From Dysgonamonadaceae bacterium (lineage in GTDB: Bacteria; Bacteroidota; Bacteroidia; Bacteroidales; Azobacteroidaceae), in the NCBI GenBank assembly GCA_031271125.1, contig JAISWH010000170.1:1-38085 (forward strand): a stretch of DNA of 38,085 nucleotides, given 5' to 3'. Below the pieces are notes generated by a model. That model searched no databases, was not told the origin of the DNA, and saw nothing but the letters and a program-made list of their open reading frames with translations. The position numbers and the translations under genes are program-made. This document shows, piece after piece, positions 34,501 through 38,085 of this stretch (position 1 is its first letter; each line of letters opens with the position of its first letter).

Positions 34501-35937
34501 TCAGATTCTTTTGACGACAACAAGTCCTTTCTCCCCAGCCGTTTTCAATAAGAAATCATAGACTGCATCGTATTCGTTGGGAATGAGTCCGTCGAGAATT
34601 GCATCTTTGACAGCCGATTTCAATTCCCCAACCATTCTACCGGGCGGAAGATCAAACATTTCCATAATTTGCAGGCCGTCGATGGGCGGTTGGAAATTGC
34701 GGATTTTGTCTTTTTCTTCTATTTCCTTTAATTTGCTTCGCACCAGCTTGAAATTAGCAAGAAACCGCCGCACTTTTTCGGGATTCTTGGAAGTAATATC
34801 CGCTTCGCACAAAAGCATCAAATCGTCGATGTCGTCGCCGGCTTCAAAAAGCAAACGGCGAATGGCCGAATCGGTCACCTCTTCATCCGACAAAACAATC
34901 GGGCGCATGTGCAAAGCAACCAGTTTCTCGTTGTATCTTAATTTCTCGTTGAGCGGAAATTTCATTCGTTGAAAAATTCCTTTCAACATCTTCATTCCGA
35001 AAAATTCGTGGGCATGGAAAGTCCAGCCCGTATGGGGATCGAAGCGTTTACTACGAGGTTTCCCGATGTCGTGAAACAACGCCGCCCAACGCAACCACAA
35101 GTTGTCGCTTGTCCGCGCCAGATTATCCAGAACCTTCAGCGTGTGGCTGAAATTGTCTTTGTGGCCGACGCTTTCTTTGGTTTCGACGCCTTTCAAAGCC
35201 GTCAATTCGGGAAGAATCATTTCCAACAAGCCGGTTTTGTCCAACAGATCAAATCCGACCGAAGGACAGGGTGACAGGATAATCTTATTCAATTCATCCG
35301 TGATCCGTTCTTTGGAAATAATCTCAATCCGGTTTTTGTTTCGTTCTATCGCTTCAAATGTTTCGGGATAAATGAAAAATCCCAATTGGGAGGCAAATCT
35401 TACGGCGCGTAACATCCGCAAAGGGTCGTCGCTGAAAGTAATATCCGGATCCAGGGGCGTACGAATCAAAAGGTCTTCCAGATCCTGCAAACCGTTGAAC
35501 GGGTCAATCAATTCTCCGAAATGTTCTTTATTGATGCGGATAGCTAAGGCGTTTATCGTGAAATCGCGGCGTTTCAGGTCATCTTCCAGCGTGCCGTCTT
35601 CTACAATCGGCTTGCGGGAATTGCGGTCGTAGGATTCTTTCCGTGCGCCGACAAACTCTATCTCAGTGTCTTTGTATTTGACTTGGGCTGTTCCGAAATT
35701 TTTGAAAACAGATAAATTGGCTTTCTTTCCCAGATTTCCGGCAACCGCTTGCGCTAGCCGAATACCGCTCCCCACACAGACGACATCAATGTCTTTGGAA
35801 GTCCTGCGCAGAACCATATCCCTAACATATCCTCCTATAATATAAGTTTCTGCTTGAAGTTGATCCGCTTCTTCCGCAATAACTTCAAATATTTTGCCTT
35901 GTAATTTTTTTTGTATTTCGTTAAAATTTAATTCCAT
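34501..35937 (-). CDS. CCA tRNA nucleotidyltransferase / poly(A) polymerase family with HD domain
   Basis: Enzymes of this class II nucleotidyltransferase family complete tRNA 3' ends with CCA. The head domain shows TYIIGGYVRDMVL and the metal-binding KDIDVVCVG, then FGTAQVKY and DDLKRRDFTINALAI, and the neck motif DPLRMLRAVRFASQLGF. The C-terminal half carries an HD-type phosphohydrolase signature (RWAALFHDIGKP), as in many bacterial CCA enzymes with 2',3'-cyclic phosphatase-type activity. The 478-residue length is normal for Bacteroidota. CCA addition is favoured over poly(A) polymerase, but the two cannot be separated by sequence alone. The gene is divergent from the small lipoprotein, and its -7 element lies so close to the ATG that the mRNA may be almost leaderless. 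Confidence 0.92.
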   Translation of the reverse strand: MELNFNEIQKKLQGKIFEVIAEEADQLQAETYIIGGYVRDMVLRRTSKDIDVVCVGSGIRLAQAVAGNLGKKANLSVFKNFGTAQVKYKDTEIEFVGARKESYDRNSRKPIVEDGTLEDDLKRRDFTINALAIRINKEHFGELIDPFNGLQDLEDLLIRTPLDPDITFSDDPLRMLRAVRFASQLGFFIYPETFEAIERNKNRIEIISKERITDELNKIILSPCPSVGFDLLDKTGLLEMILPELTALKGVETKESVGHKDNFSHTLKVLDNLARTSDNLWLRWAALFHDIGKPRSKRFDPHTGWTFHAHEFFGMKMLKGIFQRMKFPLNEKLRYNEKLVALHMRPIVLSDEEVTDSAIRRLLFEAGDDIDDLMLLCEADITSKNPEKVRRFLANFKLVRSKLKEIEEKDKIRNFQPPIDGLQIMEMFDLPPGRMVGELKSAVKDAILDGLIPNEYDAVYDFLLKTAGEKGLVVVKRI

Positions 35938-35942
35938 AGCGG

Positions 35943-35972
35943 CAAAGGTACGAACTTTTTTTACTATTTTTG
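35943..35972. promoter_or_regulatory. Back-to-back -7 elements for the CCA enzyme and lipoprotein genes
   Basis: TACCTTTG on the minus strand (35950-35943) and TATTTTTG on the plus strand (35965-35972) both fit TAnnTTTG. They are 14 bp apart in the 54-bp gap, so the two promoters must overlap. The minus one ends only 6 bp before the ATG at 35937. No good -33 TTTG was found for either, so both are partial matches. Confidence 0.5.
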
Positions 35973-35991
35973 CGGTCTAAAAAACAAAATC

Positions 35992-36696
35992 ATGAAACTA
36001 CATCTGTTTTTCATCGGCATCCTTTTGCTTTCGTATGCTTGTAATAAATTGGAAGTTCGGAAAGAAAGTTTACAATCAGACCGCTTGGCCGACCTGAAAC
36101 AACAATCCCAAAATTTGGCTTATTATGATAGTTTATTGCAAATCCGCTTGTCGCAGCGGGATTCCATGAAATCGTATTTTTTATTTGAAAAAAATCCGGA
36201 ATATGACGAAATCGGGAAATATTATGCTAAATCGCAGAAATTGGAAAACAATTTGCGGCGTTCATATATTCGAAGTGTAGTTAATGAATTGGGAATTATG
36301 GAATTAGCGAGTATTTATTACGGCGCTCAACCGATTCGGCATACCGGTCTGAAAGTATCCGGTTCCGAAGGAGAATATACCGAAACCGAAGTGATTCCTT
36401 ACGACGGCGGCATGAATTATTCATTCACCAATTTGAACATGACAACGGAAACGGTTACCTATGCCGGAGGAAAAGATAATGGAGTTATACAATTCATTTA
36501 CAATAACATGAGCATTCCACTCAAAGCCGAATATACGGGAGGAAACAAAAAATACAGCTTCACCATTTCTCAGGCCGATAAAGCTGCGTTGGTTGATATA
36601 CGCGATTTTTCCGTTGTGCTTTCCGATATTGATCGCTTGAATAAAGAGATGGAAAAGTCTAAACTTAGGAATTACGAATTAGGAATTGAGAATTGA
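35992..36696 (+). CDS. Small lipoprotein of unknown function with repeat-derived C-terminus
   Basis: I do not recognise the family. The 234-residue protein begins MKLHLFFIGILLLSYACNK, a lipoprotein signal with Cys17. Residues about 20-95 are helical and rich in Leu, Gln, Lys and Ser (KQQSQNLAYYDSLLQIRLSQRDS), with coiled-coil-like spacing. Residues about 105-215 look beta-rich (YTETEVIPYDGGMNYSFTNLNM). The last residues, LRNYELGIEN, come from the AATTCNN heptamer repeat that follows, so the native C-terminus probably ended near MEKSK. The protein is likely membrane-anchored on the periplasmic side. It is divergent from the CCA enzyme gene. Confidence 0.78.
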   Translation: MKLHLFFIGILLLSYACNKLEVRKESLQSDRLADLKQQSQNLAYYDSLLQIRLSQRDSMKSYFLFEKNPEYDEIGKYYAKSQKLENNLRRSYIRSVVNELGIMELASIYYGAQPIRHTGLKVSGSEGEYTETEVIPYDGGMNYSFTNLNMTTETVTYAGGKDNGVIQFIYNNMSIPLKAEYTGGNKKYSFTISQADKAALVDIRDFSVVLSDIDRLNKEMEKSKLRNYELGIEN

Positions 36697-36718
36697 GAAT
36701 TTTGTAATTCCTAATTCC
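36661..36718. repeat. AATTCNN heptamer repeat and hairpin at the end of the lipoprotein gene
   Basis: Tandem units of the GAATTNN type run across the stop codon. TTAGGAATTAC (36665-36675) and GTAATTCCTAA (36704-36714) are perfect 11-bp complementary arms. The element both extends the reading frame and forms a hairpin that could end the transcript. Confidence 0.75.
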
Positions 36719-36764
36719 AAGACTTATTTGGGGATAATTATTTTCCTGTGATGCAGGCATGGGT

Positions 36765-36792
36765 GTAGGGGCAAGGCGCGCCTTGCCCCTAC
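36765..36792. repeat. Perfect 28-bp palindrome (REP-like)
   Basis: GTAGGGGCAAGGCG is followed directly by its exact reverse complement, with no spacer. It is much more GC-rich than its surroundings. Similar GGGGCAAGGCGCGCC-type palindromes occur as dispersed intergenic repeats in many bacterial genomes. The rest of 36697-37005 holds two small palindromes (about 36902-36918, AATCTG/CAGATT, and about 36917-36931, TTTCCC/GGGAAA), a -7-like TATCTTTG at 36975-36982, and no gene. Confidence 0.75.
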
Positions 36793-37005
36793 GTCGGGTT
36801 TTGTAAATAAAAAGAAAGGCGGGGCATTAAAACATCCGGTAAATGGAATACGTCGCCACACCAAAGCGGCGAAGTCCCGGTATATTTGCCAAAATCGCGA
36901 GAATCTGATTTGCAGATTTCCCGAAGGGAAACCTGCGGTTGGGGGGTGCAATTCAAATTGTCGCGTCAAATAAGTATCTTTGTGTGCAAATAAAAACAGT
37001 ATGTT

Positions 37006-37645
37006 ATGAACAAGGAAGAATTTTTATCGGTAGCATCACAAACGGAAAACAGACGTAAAAAAAAACGCTCACCCGGTTTGGATAAATAGCCATCATCAAG
37101 ACAAATCCATATATGGTAGGCGTCAGACATGGCTTTGGGATAAGCCCTTACATGCAGGAGTTGATGACATATGCAGGACATTTGGAGTGTTATGCCCGCA
37201 GCCATGAGATACTGAAACAGTTCCTGTCGATAAAAGTGAGTCCGTCCCAGGTTTACCGGGTGACGGATCATGTATCGGACTCATTGAAAGGGGAAGATGC
37301 GATGCCGGAACGTACCCTCCCTCCCGTTTCACAGACGGATGTTCTGTATGTTGAAATAGATGGTTCGATGATATGTACACGCAATAAGGAGAGTTGGAAA
37401 GAGATTAAACTGGCCCGTCTGTTCAGGGGAAGCGACTGTCTGAATCCGAATAGTGATTCATCATATCTGACAAGCTCACAGTATGTTGGTCATTTTGGTA
37501 ATAGTGTCGACTTTGGTGAAAAACTCCAAAAGATAATTGATTCATACGGGGACTTGAAAAACCGTCTGGTATTCTTAACCGACGGTGCGGCATGGATCAG
37601 AGAATGGATTACCGATCAGGCATTTCCAAGCCTATACATCGCTGA
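37006..37645 (+). pseudogene. Frameshifted and truncated DDE-type transposase remnant
   Basis: An ATG at 37006 opens 27 codons (MNKEEFLSVASQTENRRKKKRSPGLDK) that stop at 37089. The frame continues one base off as AIIKTNPYMVGVRHGFGISPYMQELM and on to FPSLYIAE. A single-base deletion near 37083-37089 explains this. The body contains SPSQVYRVTDHV, DVLYVEIDGSMICTRNKESWKEIKLARLF and VFLTDGAAWIREWI, where the DG residues look like two of the catalytic acidic positions of a DDE transposase. The last third, with the final catalytic residue, is missing after about 37645. It resembles ISLre2/ISKra4-like elements, but I cannot fix the family. It has its own -7-like element at 36975-36982. Confidence 0.75.
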
Positions 37646-37713
37646 AATTGTGTACCTTTGTTCTCAGGAATGTGCTTTTTTCATTACAATATAAAAGTGG
37701 AAATTTTTTCCTA

Positions 37714-37755
37714 AGAGTGTGTCAAAACAAAGCTTTTGATCCACTCTCTTTTTTT
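37714..37755 (+). terminator. Rho-independent-type terminator
   Basis: AGAGTG and TCAAAA on the left pair with TTTTGA and CACTCT on the right around a 6-nt loop, with two mismatched positions between the two halves of the stem. A run of seven T residues follows after CTC. It lies just past the truncated transposase. The outer sequence GAGTGTGTCAAAA also looks like an insertion-sequence end, so this could be the leftover edge of another element. Confidence 0.6.
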
Positions 37756-37822
37756 GAGTATTTTTCCAAAAAGGTTTTAAGCGGGAGCACCCGTCCCGAT
37801 GAGCGAAAAGGGAAGAAAAGAA

Positions 37823-37864
37823 ATTTGTCCAGAGTAATGTTAAAAATACCAAACCTGGACAAAT
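37823..37864. repeat. Inverted repeat of 10 bp, possible insertion-sequence remnant
   Basis: ATTTGTCCAG (37823-37832) and CTGGACAAAT (37855-37864) are perfect complements 22 nt apart in non-coding DNA. It could be a hairpin or a remnant of IS ends. Nothing else is recognised between 37756 and 37944 apart from a small hairpin (TTTCTT/AAGAAA, 37926-37941) next to the stop of the leftward gene at the edge. Confidence 0.4.
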
Positions 37865-37944
37865 AATCTCGTTAAGAATTTGCAGAGGAGACTTAGAATT
37901 CACCCTCCCCTCTCCCTAATAAAACTTTCTTACGGAAGAAAACT

Positions 37945-38085
37945 TCATTTCCCTTTTTGGGTCACTCGAAGTTCTCCATCTCCACTCGAAGTTGCCTCTA
38001 TTCTTATCAGCAATTTCCGTTCGTACTTCACATTTTCGCTCAGTTGAATATGGATCTCCGCCCCTTTTTTTTCGATTGAGAACCC
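37945..38085 (-). CDS. C-terminus of a leftward gene cut by the window edge (beta-rich, function unknown)
   Basis: Reading leftward from the edge, one frame is open for 46 codons and ends in TGA at 37945: GFSIEKKGAEIHIQLSEN, then VKYERKLLIRIEATSSGDGELRVTQKGK. The composition is protein-like, with alternating strands. The ending (RIEA...GELRVTQKG) resembles the last strands of BACON-type or similar Ig-like domains found at the C-termini of Bacteroidota surface proteins. That resemblance is weak. The ORF track misses it because no start codon is inside the window. The hairpin just beyond the stop may be its terminator. Confidence 0.5.
   Translation of the reverse strand, partial: GFSIEKKGAEIHIQLSENVKYERKLLIRIEATSSGDGELRVTQKGK

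Noticed and set aside
37585-37866. 93-residue ORF after the transposase
   Set aside because: It crosses from transposase DNA in a wrong frame through the terminator hairpin and has no protein-like pattern.

Overview
The window looks like a chromosomal segment of a Bacteroidota bacterium, most likely Bacteroidales. Promoters match the Bacteroides type (TTTG, about 19-20 nt, then TAnnTTTG), Shine-Dalgarno sites are not evident, and the genes are typical of the group: a TonB-dependent receptor with a carboxypeptidase-regulatory-like N-terminus, lipoproteins, a DUF1080/Gfo-Idh pair, a 600-residue LptF/G permease next to ribBA, and a TopA ending in GRFGP repeats. I cannot name the species. No tRNA, rRNA or CRISPR array was seen.

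Layout. 1-753: the start of a leftward secreted-protein gene (cut by the edge), then about 700 bp of non-coding DNA with a 388-bp block bounded by inverted repeats, a perfect Fur/PerR-type box inside it, and the ahpC promoter. 754-2888: ahpC-ahpF peroxide defence. 2976-5453: Tat-exported Gfo/Idh/MocA oxidoreductase and DUF1080 lipoprotein (leftward pair). 5586-8665: lptF/G-like permease overlapping ribBA. 8786-24104: a seven-gene leftward operon for polysaccharide use, with a divergent LacI-type regulator at 24318-25370. 25367-34423: TPR protein, outer-membrane barrel protein, topA and ilvD, all leftward. 34501-36696: CCA-adding enzyme family gene and a divergent small lipoprotein. 36697-38085: palindromic repeats, a frameshifted and truncated transposase, a terminator, and the 3' end of a leftward gene cut by the edge.

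The main biology is the 15-kb operon. In order of transcription it encodes a GH28 enzyme fused to an alpha/alpha-toroid domain, a NagB-type amino-sugar phosphate deaminase, a TonB-dependent receptor without a SusD partner, an ExuT-like MFS hexuronate transporter, an unassigned toroid plus beta-sandwich protein, a beta-helix protein fused to a GH105 unsaturated-uronyl hydrolase, and a GH20 beta-hexosaminidase. Together these suggest uptake and breakdown of a polymer containing both uronic acid and N-acetylhexosamine (glycosaminoglycan-like or a bacterial capsule or exopolysaccharide). The absence of SusC/SusD, the two unusual fusions and the unassigned toroid protein make it the best candidate for an undescribed system.

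The second unusual feature is a family of 7-bp tandem repeats (AATTCNN and AATGNNN). These occur as hairpins between genes, extend the C-terminus of the small lipoprotein, and lie in frame inside ilvD, where they encode a foreign heptapeptide repeat in an otherwise intact enzyme.
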